Source: Serpula lacrymans var. lacrymans S7.9 (Eukaryota > Basidiomycota > Agaricomycetes > Boletales > Serpulaceae). Taken from it: a DNA stretch of 64,000 bases. The position numbers and the translations under genes were made by a program. The number at the start of each line of letters is the position of its first letter. Position 1 is the stretch's first letter. The notes beneath the pieces were generated by a model. That model had not been told where the DNA came from, did not search any database, and saw only the letters and a program-made list of their open reading frames with translations. Positions 1-10,497 of the stretch are shown here, one piece after another. The DNA is taken from the NCBI RefSeq assembly GCF_000218685.1, contig NW_006763294.1, forward strand, positions 2,541,642-2,605,641, given 5' to 3'.

Positions 1-1388
1 GAAAGAGAGCAGGAAAATCATGATGTCATAGGAAGATGCAGTAAAAAAAAAGGCAAGGCAAAACAATATCAGTATCAACACAGTTCCTTTATTGTCAGTC
101 AGGCATTATAAAAAAATATGTGTCCATAAAAATGATTCAAAAATCAAAAATAATCGCACTGTAAATGAATGTTCTGCTGAAAAAAAGAAACTGGAGCCAC
201 CAGTCCACCACCTAGTCCAAATCTGACAGTTCCATGGCCTTACCAATGGACTGGTTGTGTTGGACCACCTGGTCAAACGAGGGAGGGAGAGGAGTAGTTC
301 TAATTTTGGAACAAGTGAGTCCCAGGCAGTGTGTGGTAGGTGTAGCTGTAGCGAAGACAACGGATAAAAGATAAGTGTACCCAAGTGAATGGGACAGCGA
401 TGAACATGTGTGACACAAGGGGATGAACCTTCTCCAGCTCAAAAACTACCCACCCACACTCCAACCAGGTGAGACGAGCGATTGATGTTTTGATAGTATA
501 TGATGGCAGATCAATGTCATGAAGATGGACCTGTTGCCCTATTTGGACCGGCTGCTGGGGCTTTGCTGATATCAGAAGTGGCACGTGGTAGTCAACAGAT
601 TGGCAACAGAAGCGGATAGGAAGTGGTGACATCAGAAATGGTGGGGGAGCAAAGAAGATGAGGAGGAGGAGGAGGCTGGAGGTGACGAAGAGGTGGATTA
701 GAATGGGGATCCAGAAACAACCGTCAGGTGGGAATAAAAAGGAGAGGAAGGGGCCCATGGTGGGGCTAGGCAAAGGAAGGGGAGTAAGGGAAAAGATGAA
801 GGTGAGGGCGCAATGCAATGTGTAGCCAGTGGTGACGTGAAAATTTGCCGAAATGCCAAAACACGGAAAGTACCGAATGGAAAGCAAAGGTGAGCACGAT
901 GGGATTGCCTAATAGAGATGGTCCTGATCAGCCACAAGATTGAAAAAGGCAATATTAATTACTATTCCATGTGGCACTGTGCCTGTGTGGCGCAAAGGCG
1001 AGTCTTTTTGAATATTCGCTTTGTTATTGACACCTGTCCATGCTACCAATCAACTTTGGTGCATGACACTGGTTGTGAGCTAAGAGGAGATCTGGGAGGA
1101 CTTGTTCCATATAATTGTGGTGGGGAGTTCGAGGAAGATGGTCCCATACCCGGACTGGCTGATACTGGATCAATCACTTGTTGACGTTTGAACTGCAAAA
1201 GTAACAATGAAGGGCCAGACATCCTGCAAAGCAATGGGTGAGTCTCACGAGCCCAAGCGAACAGAAAAAAAGTGAGAGTCAGACAAAATAAGCGATTAGT
1301 TCAAGCTCCGTGTCTCCGCGAGCAAGATCGTGCAAAATCATCCTCCCCACTCTAACAAACAAAAAAAAAATACTTAACAGGATAAAAA
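1..1388. other. No supported gene; AT-rich repeat-island sequence
   Basis: Open frames on both strands are short and of low complexity, and none resembles a protein I recognise. A short AGG triplet run lies near 661-673. A minus-strand piece near 1043-1234 could be an exon of the minus-strand frame at 1389-2048, but I could not join them with convincing splice sites. Confidence 0.4.
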
Positions 1389-2048
1389 TCAAATTTCTCT
1401 GCATGATTGTGTGTTCCAATAAGGATGATGATGGGGGAAAGAAGGTTGAAAGGGATAAGAAGGCTGCAAAGGCAAATCGGAAGGCTGAGAAAACATGTGG
1501 TGGGGATAGCGATATAGCTGAGATGTTTCTGCGTGAGATTGTGAAATTGAATGATGAAGATGTGGGGAAAAAGAAGGCTGAGATGATGATTCATAAGGCT
1601 GAGAGAACATCTGGGGTGGATAGTGATATGGTGCAGGCAATCCGTTAAGCCCGTGCATTGGTGAATGAACCCGTTGGAGGTGTCCGGGTGCAGAGGAAGG
1701 GAAAACTGGTATCCTGGAAGGACCAGGCCGGATTGGAGATTGGATCTGTGGAGAGACTGGCGCATGGGCATGTTGAGGAGTATCCGCCCCTGCTATGGTG
1801 GGCCGATTACTGATCGTCTTCTTTTTCCCTCTTCTGAATGGTGTACGGTCAAAAGCGGGTGTCCGCACAGCAGGCATTGGCGTCTCATCAAGATTAGTTG
1901 TCGTATCTGCACCTGTTGTACCTGCCGCATCTACCAGAGTTTTCTTTTCACAAACCAGTTTTGCAGCGTTCAGCCGAATTTCTTGGACATTGGTAACCAA
2001 GGTGTTTTGGTGCGAAGACTTGACAGAACAACCGAGGCTATAAGGCAA
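1389..2048 (-). CDS. Hypothetical Pro/Ser/His/Gln-rich protein, probable exon
   Basis: An open frame of about 219 codons that I do not recognise. Its second half is rich in Pro, Ser, His and Gln and contains two related blocks, each with a MFSQP core (PPQMFSQP and PHHMFSQP), the type of internal repetition a real disordered protein shows. There is no ATG at the upstream end, where the frame enters with a TTG, so it is either the 3' exon of a spliced gene or a remnant. It lies just beyond the stop of the decayed transposon-type gene at 2254 and could be that element's second gene. The plus-strand frames over the same bases are less protein-like. No function is proposed. Confidence 0.3.
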   Translation of the reverse strand: MPYSLGCSVKSSHQNTLVTNVQEIRLNAAKLVCEKKTLVDAAGTTGADTTTNLDETPMPAVRTPAFDRTPFRRGKKKTISNRPTIAGADTPQHAHAPVSPQIQSPIRPGPSRIPVFPSSAPGHLQRVHSPMHGLNGLPAPYHYPPQMFSQPYESSSQPSFSPHLHHSISQSHAETSQLYRYPHHMFSQPSDLPLQPSYPFQPSFPHHHPYWNTQSCREI

Positions 2049-2253
2049 TAATTGTGAAGAGCATATACATTGAGAACATATTTGTTGGTTTGTTTGTGTG
2101 CGACTGTCTTGGTGAGTTTAGTTGTCTCACTATATTCTTGTTGTACTGGCGCAGTTTTGAATTCACTACAGTTTGACATGCAGCAGTCGTGTAGCACATT
2201 AACAGAACATAGAAATTTCTAGTATGTTGTCAGTAACACACCAGGTAAAGGAC

Positions 2254-5200
2254 TTAATTATATACCTCTGCGGGAAGCACATCTTGTGACTCTGTAATTC
2301 GCAAGCAAGGAACTTGAAGGTTGGCATGGAGTGCTGGCAAGAAATCCATGTAAGTAAAAGCAACATGAGCAGCAAATTGACGGTTTGCTTCAGTGATGAG
2401 AATCTCTTCTATTTTTCCAATCCACAGGGGGGTCTCGGTGGACAATGAGGAGACAACCACATAGCTGCCAACTTTAGCCTCATCACCATTGCGTGTGGTG
2501 AAAGCCAAAGCTTTCAGAAACATTGACTGATCACCAGGAGAGTTCCATCTAGACTTGATGTAGATCTTGGATGAACACATTGACTTCCAAGGCACAGGGT
2601 CTGATGATTTGCATCTTATAGCGCTGGTGAATCTTGTTGAGCCGGCCAGCTTCTTGGTGTCGGGATGAAGGCCCAATAATCAATGTTGCTCTGGGTGATT
2701 AGCAATATATTGTTGTATGGCAGGACCCACACACATCCAATTCCCGCTGGCGGAGTCACGCCAGTAGCCCCCTGTGGCAATATGCTTGATAGTATCCTGG
2801 GAAGCAAATGACTGGCAACTATCCCGGCTTGGAGCCTTGCAATTGCTGTATACCAATGACAGATGGAAAACATGGTTGAAGGACTCATACCGCTCTGTTG
2901 AGAACAATAGTGCTGGTCCAAATCTACAAATAAATGCAGGTAAGTGAAGTAAGAAATGAAACTTCGGTTTTGAAATCAGTATGCTTGGGGCACATTTTGC
3001 ACTGAGATTGAGGAAGTCTTCAATTGTACGTGAGAGTTGAGCCTGTGTATTTATATCAAGTCCTGCCAAATACAAGTGATTCAGCACTCACCAAATACTC
3101 CTCCAGGTTGTCTATTCTCGTGTGCCATAGAAGCACCACCAAATCTCCAATGACACTCCAAGCATGCAGAACATTTTGCGGTACCAGGTCATATATTAGA
3201 TAGGGCATTACCTGTGCAAGGCTTTCAAAATGTTTGCCAATGAGGCCACCCTTATACCGACAGATGTATTCTGCTCCTAGTTGGGGGGAGTTAAGGCCAT
3301 CCTTGCTGAGGGATTCAAGGTGCGCCTGGAAGATGGTTAGTAGGTGGGCTTTATCAAGGAGCCAGACAGTTTGTCCCAAAAAATACTTTACTACACCCAA
3401 TAAAACGGTGTGTAGGATCTCAGTAGGCGTATCTTGATGAACATTGACACCTGGCATCCCTAATAAAGGATTGATGTGGTCATCGAGGGTTGCACCTTGC
3501 AGCAGTGTCTCAAGCTCCTGTTCTAGCCGCTGGCGGACTTCAGCCTCTGGTAAAGCAGGCTTCCCTTCTTTACGCTTGCGAAGTTGCTTGCCCAACTCAA
3601 GCAGATGCCGGATAATTAAATCACTTGCTGTGTTGCGTATTCCAGAGTTTTTAGCGGCCCTTTTAACCTTCTCGGTCCCTCTAGGCTCAAGAGAAGTATT
3701 TATTTGGTGCTTGATTGCCTCGCAGGTCTCTTGAGGGGTTCGAGGTTCGCTGCACTACAAATGATGAGAACTTTTTGACCCAGTTAAGATAGAAAGAAAC
3801 AAGACTTACTCCGAAAACTTTCTGATAACCTTCATCGGTTTTTTTGTGCGCTTGAGTTCCACCGACCTTGCATGTTCTGCAAAATAAATTACTTTGAAGC
3901 CCAAAATGACTGCATTCCTCAGCGTGCATGGGATTGTCTCCTGCAACAAATAAGAGATAAGGTTGTAGCATAACTTCCTGCTCGTACTTGCAATCCCAAG
4001 TAAGTACACCGGATGATGAAGCTTCACTATTGGATTTGCATGAGAAGAAAATTGTAAAAAATATGGCAAAAATACTAACGTGATGGAGTCTTTGACCCCC
4101 TTCATTAACTCCATGGGCGCAGCATGTGGCAATGAGGAGACAAACCGGACACAGAACGCTTTTTCCAGCATCTCCCAAGGCATTGAGGCATTGGACATAT
4201 AAACTATGTGATGCTTGTTCTATTGCTTGGATACATTACCTGAGACATCATCCATGAAAACAATTAGTGGGACTATGAGCACCAAACATCCACCCGATTT
4301 TGCATGCAGAGGGTTGGGCATCTAATTGGCAAAGTGTCTAGACAAGTCTATTGTGTATTGCATAGTAAGAGGAACAAGCTCAGAGTAAGAGATGGACTCA
4401 CCAGTAAAGCCACAAAACTCTGGCTCGTTGGCGTGAATATTTTCATATGTGCACTTGAACGTAGATGTTGTAGCAATTACACACTCCAGATCTACAATGA
4501 AACCAGCCTGCATAATGAAAAGATCAGTGCATGAGGGTGTGATTACTTTGCAAATAAAGCTTACCTCTGAACGAGCAACTGGGTACCCAAGCAACAGAAT
4601 CTCCACATCGTCCAACTGGTCTCTGGATTGAAAGAACTGCTTGGGAATAAAGTAAGCACCACTGGATTGCTGCAGGAGTTCATCGACAAAGAAGATTTTG
4701 CTATTAGCGGAAACAGAGGGCACCGCAAGGGACGGATGGGGGTCTAATAGCATTTTGGAGCCATGGTGCGCCTGAGACATACTGCCCTCTCCATCTTTGG
4801 GGTAATCTTGCATAGAAAACCATGTAATCGGGTTTGAATAGTCCTAAAACAGAGTGCATTGAGTACTTGAAACAATGAATCAATGTCCATACCTTTGCAA
4901 TTGCTTTGCCGATTGAGTTCTGATAAAAAATATTTCTCGAGTTTGTGGCTACCTTCTCAGTCGGGTTTCCTACAAGATGGCGTATGGTTTCTTGACATTT
5001 CTTCAATGCGTGGAGGGTTGGAACATATTTAGCCGATAACTCGTTAGCCCAGGACAGGATTGCTTTTTGTTGAGCTTGAGAGAATCGGAGGCGAGGGGAG
5101 CTAAATAGTAGATCAGCGGCAAACATCTAACAAAATAGAATTAGACTAGTGTACTCATGTGATGATGAAAAACTTACCACCAGTGAGGGCCATGGATAAC

Positions 5201-5624
5201 TGGGATCACCAGTGCGGGTTTCTGTCTGCAAGGCTCCAAAATTGTAATCTTCAGGATCTACTGTCAATGAAGAAAAATTAGACTGACTGGTGTCGCAAAA
5301 TGAGATACATTATTTGGGGAGAAAGGTAAGTCATAAGATGTCTTGACAGTGTATTATTGGGAGGGGTAACATTGTCTAGAATAAAAACATACCTGGAATA
5401 TTGATGCCAAAGTTGTTGTCATCACACTCGATTCCTATTTCTTCAGTTGCAGGACGCAAAGGGCAAGAGAAAAGGCTTTCACCTTTGTTTATTGCTCCAC
5501 ATAATTCATCGTAGATATCTGCCAGAGTTTGAAGCTTGTAAGTTCGTGTGCCCGAAAATGATGTCCATAGGTCTTGCAGTGGGACTGGGATATCAGATGG
5601 TTCATCTTGGGGCACATCAATCAA
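2254..5624 (-). pseudogene. Decayed transposon-type multi-exon gene (large Agaricomycete family)
   Basis: Reading the minus strand downwards gives blocks of a large protein family common in Agaricomycete repeats: a block ending in MDDVSG, a Cys pair block (FCRTCKVGG), the block HQDTPTEILHTVLLGVVKYF, and a block with FHFLLHLPAF and STERYESFNHVF. I associate this family with class II transposon genes, CACTA-like by my recollection, but no DDE triad or terminal inverted repeat was located. Two in-frame TAG stops interrupt conserved blocks: at 4322-4324 between HFAN and MPNP, and at 4220-4222 between SKQ and NKHH. The N-terminal exon may extend to about 6030, where a frame with CLVC and RHVSRHL begins. 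Introns with GT-AG ends separate the blocks. The gene is most likely inactive. Confidence 0.6.
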
Positions 5625-6366
5625 CTCGGATGAATGGTCATCGTACAGGGGAAGTTAATCGGAGCGAGGAGAGGCTGGAACAGGAGGTGAAAGGTTTTGC
5701 TGTGGATGAGCTGGTGACAAACGGGATGGTGGAAGAGACGGAGGTGACAGAGGTGGTGGGAGAAACTAAAGGCCCTCCAAATGCCTGGAAACGTGGCGTG
5801 TATGCTTTTGGGAGGTATCGTGGCCAATAACATGGCATCGCCACATCAATATGAGAACCCCATTCTGTTTGGGGCAGACAAGGCATGCAACACGCCTACC
5901 GCCGTCCAATGATCCGTACACTAGAAAGGTACAGTCATTCAGCAAATCCACATTACAAGATGGCCGGACAGACCTCAGGAGTCCAATTGGGTGATTTGCG
6001 ATGTTGCTTTTGGCATATTCAGCCTTGCACATTCAAGTTGTTGATATGGTGTTTTTAGAATGCAGTCTGTAGCACAGCCACTGGCTCTTGACTGCCCAAA
6101 CTCATCCAATGATTCGCTGATAAGTTCCCACACAGTGACTCTCACTTCACCCTCTCCCAACTTCATCATGGCAACAACCATGTCCACTATTTTGTATCCA
6201 CAGGTGACTGACAGAGATTGGGGCTCGAGGAATAGATTGCAACCTTTGAACACCACAATTTCTTTTGAAGGCTCAGTGCCAGCTACCAGGATTAGGTTGG
6301 CAGATGTGGTGATTTTTTTTCTTCTTGTTTGTTGATTAGGATTAACTCATCTATGCTCTCTAGCCG

Positions 6367-6957
6367 TTGAAGGTCTCAATCACACTGCCGCAGGAATGTG
6401 CTGGAATAACCCCATTGGTGAACTTAGGGCCTCTAGACTTTATGTATTGTGGCAGAAGTTTACCGTCAGTGCTCTGCTCACGTCAAGAGGTGCATCTTTC
6501 CTTTATTTTCTGTTTTTACACAACTGATGTACTGCAGGAAATGCAAGAGCTGAAGATTCCCTTGTCTTTCTTACCCTTTCACCCAAACTTCAATCCCTAC
6601 AATACGCAGTCGTGGGTCAGGCTAATGAATAGTGTGCAGCGTTGGCTGCTCACTGAAGTTGTCAACAGGCAATCTCTGGAATGGGTGTGGGGTCGCAAAG
6701 CTTTTTGGATGGCTTATGTGGCGGCTTATCCCAGATTTCCTTACAGCCAATGGACTCATTGGAGCCCAATTATTTCCCCCAAAGGCTGTTTTTTGCAGGA
6801 TTGGTTAGCCAAGAGGGATGTGGTAGTTTTGGGTGAGGATACCTTGGTATTTGGTGACGACACAGACTACATATCTGCAAGGTGTGCAATCTGGGGGAGA
6901 TTGCAAGAACTGATTTCTTTAATTTACGATGGGAGTATTGTCACTACCAGTACCTAG
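6367..6957 (+). CDS. Hypothetical protein fragment, Trp/aromatic-rich
   Basis: An open frame of 196 codons ending in TAG, with one stretch near 6490-6540 that may be a small intron (FIFCFYTTDVLQ reads unlike its surroundings). The remaining sequence is rich in Trp, Tyr and Phe, for example WVWGRKAFWMAYVAAYPRF, and looks like true coding sequence. I do not recognise the family. It lies head-to-head with the decayed transposon-type gene on the minus strand and may be cargo or a second gene of that element. An upstream plus-strand frame at 6060-6335 could be an earlier exon. Confidence 0.35.
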   Translation: MKVSITLPQECAGITPLVNLGPLDFMYCGRSLPSVLCSRQEVHLSFIFCFYTTDVLQEMQELKIPLSFLPFHPNFNPYNTQSWVRLMNSVQRWLLTEVVNRQSLEWVWGRKAFWMAYVAAYPRFPYSQWTHWSPIISPKGCFLQDWLAKRDVVVLGEDTLVFGDDTDYISARCAIWGRLQELISLIYDGSIVTTST

Positions 6958-7230
6958 TTGATTGTTCTCATGTACTCTTCATACCATCATGCATTTGGTT
7001 GTTGCTTTCGCTGTTCCAAAAAATATAATGTGTTCATGATTGTTATTATATATGTGCTTTGAACACGAAGTGACAAAACCGGATAAACCCGGTCTCTGCC
7101 AAAGCAGCCATTGTTCTCCATGGAGCATAGCCACCACTCCATGGAGTCACCATTGTTCTCCTAGGAGTCATTATACTATAGTGAGTAGCACCTCTGGCTA
7201 TAAGTAGTAGGGGGTTTAGTACAGAAATAC

Positions 7231-7453
7231 TGATAAAATTGGATAATGACCAGACCAGGGATTGAACCTGGAACCTTCTGGATACATGCCAGCTGCTCTA
7301 CCAATTGAGCTATATGGCCAAGGTTACAATGTAGGATCTTAAACATGACATGCAACCACGGACGTCTTGCACAGAATAGCTGCTGCATACTGGGCTGGCT
7401 TATAAATCAGAGGTATTGTCCTATGGAGTATTGGTATGTCAGAGTATATTCTA
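7231..7453 (-). repeat. tRNA-containing dispersed repeat, copy 1
   Basis: The reverse complement of this segment matches 60166-60390. In the transcribed orientation it starts TAGAATATACTC, runs about 135 bases, then holds a complete tRNA-like sequence and ends AATTTTATCA, where TTTT could terminate RNA polymerase III. It differs from the other copy by six transitions and one 2-base indel in the region before the tRNA. It behaves like a SINE or a tRNA-bearing mobile unit. Confidence 0.7.
7247..7319 (-). tRNA. tRNA-like sequence (Thr-type UGU anticodon position), probably a pseudo-tRNA
   Basis: Folds as a 73-base cloverleaf: acceptor GGCCATA with TCTGGTC (one mismatch and one G-U), D arm GCTC/GAGC, anticodon stem GCTGG/CCAGA (one mismatch), T arm CCAGG/CCTGG with loop TTCAATC. 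An A box (TAGCTCAATTGG) and B box (GGTTCAATCCC) are present. The anticodon position reads TGT, but base 33 is A instead of the near-universal U. It lies inside a dispersed repeat, so a tRNA-derived element is more likely than a working tRNA gene. Confidence 0.5.
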
Positions 7454-7713
7454 GCATTCTCCTAGGAGCACAATTGTACTCCTAGGAGTCATTATACTAT
7501 AGCAAGTAGCACCTCCAGCTATAAGTAGTAGGGGGTTTAGTATAGAAATACCTCAGTTGTTTCTATAGCCTCTTGGGCAGCGACTGAGGTATGTTACATT
7601 ACATTTATTAGAGATCACCTTAAACTAACATCCATTGTAGTTTCACATAGGTAAATAATTAAGTCGTTTCTATAGCCTCTTGGGCAGCGGCTGAGTTTCA
7701 CATAGTTTTATTA

Positions 7714-8576
7714 CAAAGCTCTGAAGACTGTTTTACAATAGAACCCTGATTTCAGAGTACATCCTAAGGTCTACTAACGGTCTAGATTACTAGTGAAAAA
7801 ACATCTACAACAATCATTTTTGAGGTACTACAGGCTCAACACTGACAGAACCATGGTTGTAAATATCACGCGAGCACTCAATTGAGGACTCCGATACCTC
7901 CCGAATCCCTCTGGCAGACCTTTGGGCTATTGCTACCATGATCAACAGTACGACAAGATGTCATTGACCCTTCGCTCTGTTCTTCGGTAGACCCCGGAGT
8001 AAGGTTCCAACCGGCCCCATTGATGATATATGACTAAGGTCTTTCGTCAATCGTGAGTAAAGCGTTATCCAAAATTAGCGGTGTAGTCTTTTTAGACTTG
8101 CTCTGCCAGTCATTGTCTTCGGTAGGCCATTTCGGCCTTGATCTCTTGTAATTGTCTTAGTCTTTCCTCATTTGTTCAACTTAGCTTAACGGTCTTGGTA
8201 TCTTTTTTAACTTACAGGTTCTAGTCTTACTCAGCTTAACCTTCGTAGTGTTTTATTCCTCGTCTACTTACTCACCTTACCAGTCTTGGCACCTTATTCT
8301 GTCTTATAGCTTGTTCAAGGCCGCGCCAATAAGTAAACCTGTGATTTGCTGATGTGTTTATGGTGTCTCAATGCTCGGTTAACGGAAGTACCGGTGAATG
8401 TTTCTCATATCGTTCGCCCGATAACCATATTCATAGAACGAAAGGTCACAAGTTCCCAAGACGAAGCCAGTAGCAGAATTTCCGGGTGTAGCTGGTTCCC
8501 CTGTTAAATACCTCAGTCCCCACAGACTGTTCATTGTCTTTTTACACCCCCTAACTATCAGCAACGACCGCTGAAG
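7714..8576. other. Non-coding stretch upstream of the 2OG-oxygenase gene
   Basis: No gene seen. The stretch is rich in short degenerate motifs built from GTCTT and CTTAC, including TCTTCGGTAG twice (about 7980 and 8118). It marks the change from the AT-rich repeat zone to the compact gene block. Confidence 0.5.
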
Positions 8577-10158
8577 ATGCCCAGTCTCACATTTCCTCCT
8601 ACCCCCCTCCACACACCCCCTCCCTCTACTAAGGAAAAATGTCCGTATTCTCCGTTTCGTCGGTTTATGATGGCTGCTTATCAAGTCTGAACTGCTTTAT
8701 TAGTGGATTATGCGGACCTAGCGGTTATTGATATATCCAAAGCCAGAACTGCAGAAGGCCGCTTGGAGCTTGCTGCAGAAGTCAAAAATGCCCTCCTCAC
8801 TCATGGCTTCTTTTATGTCATCAATCATGGGTACAAACAAGACGAGGTTTGTTTTCTATCTGATAGCGAAGCCTATTTCCAGGTTGAATTGTGTATTTTC
8901 ATATAGACGGATAGAATGTTTGATATAGCAGAAGTTCCGTTTTCTGGTGTAAGTAATGAAGAAAAGCAACCATACACACATAATATCAAGGAGTCTGGTT
9001 CCTTCCAAGGATATAAGAGAAGATCTTACTGGGTAAGGTTTCGCGCTTTGTGGTGAACAATGATGACGAGTCAATTTTTTTTTGACTCTACAGCACATTG
9101 ACAATGGCGTGCAAGATCAGCTTGAATCCTACAATAGTATGCGTTACCCTCACCGAATGATCTAATGTTAAATTTCGGCACAGTTCATCGCAATGTCAAC
9201 AAGCTTCCGCATCCTCCAGCACTATGTCCATTCCTTCCTGAAATCGAAGCTTTCTGCAAACATAATTTTTTCAATGTAATTCATCCGATCTTCAGGTGCG
9301 TATAGAAAGGTTTGTCATTGGTCTCAGCTAAAATGAATGGAGACTACTAGATTGATAGCATTGAGCCTCGAAATCCCTGAGGAAACTTTGGTCAATATGC
9401 ATAATTATGATGCAGAGGGAGAAACATATGGTGTGTTTCACAGTACTATGATTGTACCATTCTAACAGTCTGCAGTCAGATTAGTGAAATAGTCAGCTTT
9501 TAGAGCAGCCAATAGGACCGCTTTTGCTAATACTTTTATTGCAGCTATCCTCGATCGGAAGATGAGATAAAGACCAATAACGTTTGGCTGAAGGGACATA
9601 AAGGTTTTCTCGTTGAGATATAATATAAATAAGGTATCATGACTATTTTGTTGTTTCAGACTTTGGAAGCATCACCATCCTTTGGAGTCAACCAGTGGCT
9701 GCCTTACAGATTATGGCTGCTGATGGCAATTGGCGTTGGGTTCGGCACATTGATAACGCTCTCGTATGTCCCCCTCCAGCCGAAATAGAGCGAGCCAAAC
9801 GACTGACTACAAATAGGTGGTGAATGCTGGGGAAGCTCTGGAATTTTTGACAGGAGGATATTACAAAGGCACAATTCACCGAGTACGGCAGCCTCCTCCC
9901 GATCAGCAAGGCTACGAACGATTGGGGATCATAAACTTTGTGTTAACCGATGATGATGTGGAATTGACGCCCTTGACTGGGAGTCCTGTTCTACAGAGAG
10001 CAGGTATATACGCTACCAAAGATGATAATGCGCCTACAATGAAAGCTTGGAGGCAGAGTAGAGCAAGTGCATTCGGCACTAGCGAGCTAAAGAAGGGTAC
10101 ACAACAGCGGGTAGAGGAGGATGTTATCAACGGGATCGTTGTGAAATACTATAGTTAA
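8577..10158 (+). CDS. 2-oxoglutarate/Fe(II)-dependent oxygenase (isopenicillin N synthase-like)
   Basis: Ten exons (8577-8640, 8704-8846, 8907-9032, 9094-9136, 9184-9295, 9351-9430, 9476-9491, 9545-9603, 9660-9763, 9817-10158) join in frame to 362 residues. The N-terminal block LDYADLAVIDIS, then HGFFYVINHGY, is the DIOX_N region. The iron ligands His213 and Asp215 (GHKDFGSITILW) and His270 (GTIHRV) are present, with Arg284 (ERLGIINF) as the probable 2-oxoglutarate anchor. The family uses 2-oxoglutarate and oxygen to hydroxylate or cyclise small molecules; the substrate cannot be told from sequence. The start was chosen because the short first exon, spliced at GTCCGT, gives the family's PPPSTKEKLDYADL junction. 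Exon 7 is only 16 bases. No signal peptide, so probably cytosolic. Confidence 0.9.
9476..9491 (+). other. 16-base microexon of the 2OG-oxygenase gene
   Basis: Flanked by TGCAG and GTCAGC. Including it joins GETY to YYPRSEDE through V-R-L-V-K-Y in frame. Leaving it out breaks the frame. Confidence 0.85.
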
Positions 10159-10497
10159 GTATGTCACGGCGACCAGTTCTAGCGATTTAGCTCAGGTCTG
10201 ACTCACTTTCTCGCCCAAGTTCCCTTGGTACATCCGATTGTTTCATGACTCGCTCCCCTAAGATTATCTCCTGTGTATACAAATTTGTGTATTTTTCTCC
10301 CTTGTCAATTGAAACATCATGTGAATGAAAGTGAATGAAGCGAGACGAATGACCAAGAACAAAGAGTATAGTGGAAATATATGTATCTAACACTATCGTA
10401 CAAATGTATAGCGTAAACATAGCAGGATACCACAAAGGATAATACAGATCATAAATAAAATTCAGTAAATGTTTGATAGATGCCAGAAGATGTCCGC

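Larger units (their letters stand above)
7071..7713 (+). repeat. LTR-like repeat, copy 1, interrupted by a second repeat
   Basis: Starts TGACAAAACCGG and ends AGTTTTATTA. It matches the uninterrupted copy at 60705-61026 along its length, in the same orientation. Flanking pentamers are CGAAG (7066-7070) and CAAAG (7714-7718), an imperfect target duplication. A 223-base tRNA-containing repeat sits inside at 7231-7453, and the LTR segment around the CTATAAGTAGTAGGGGG block is present on both sides of it (about 7151-7230 and 7455-7545), so the interior is rearranged rather than a simple insertion. I see no coding region. Confidence 0.75.

Noticed and set aside
1..7070. A complete CACTA-type transposon with terminal inverted repeats
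   Set aside because: I found no matching CACTA-like or other inverted termini at either side, so the element's borders cannot be given.
7176..7388. A 70-codon minus-strand frame, and its like at 60290-60610, reading IAQLVEQLACIQKVPGSIPG
   Set aside because: This is the translation of the tRNA-like sequence, a well-known artefact peptide, and not a protein gene.
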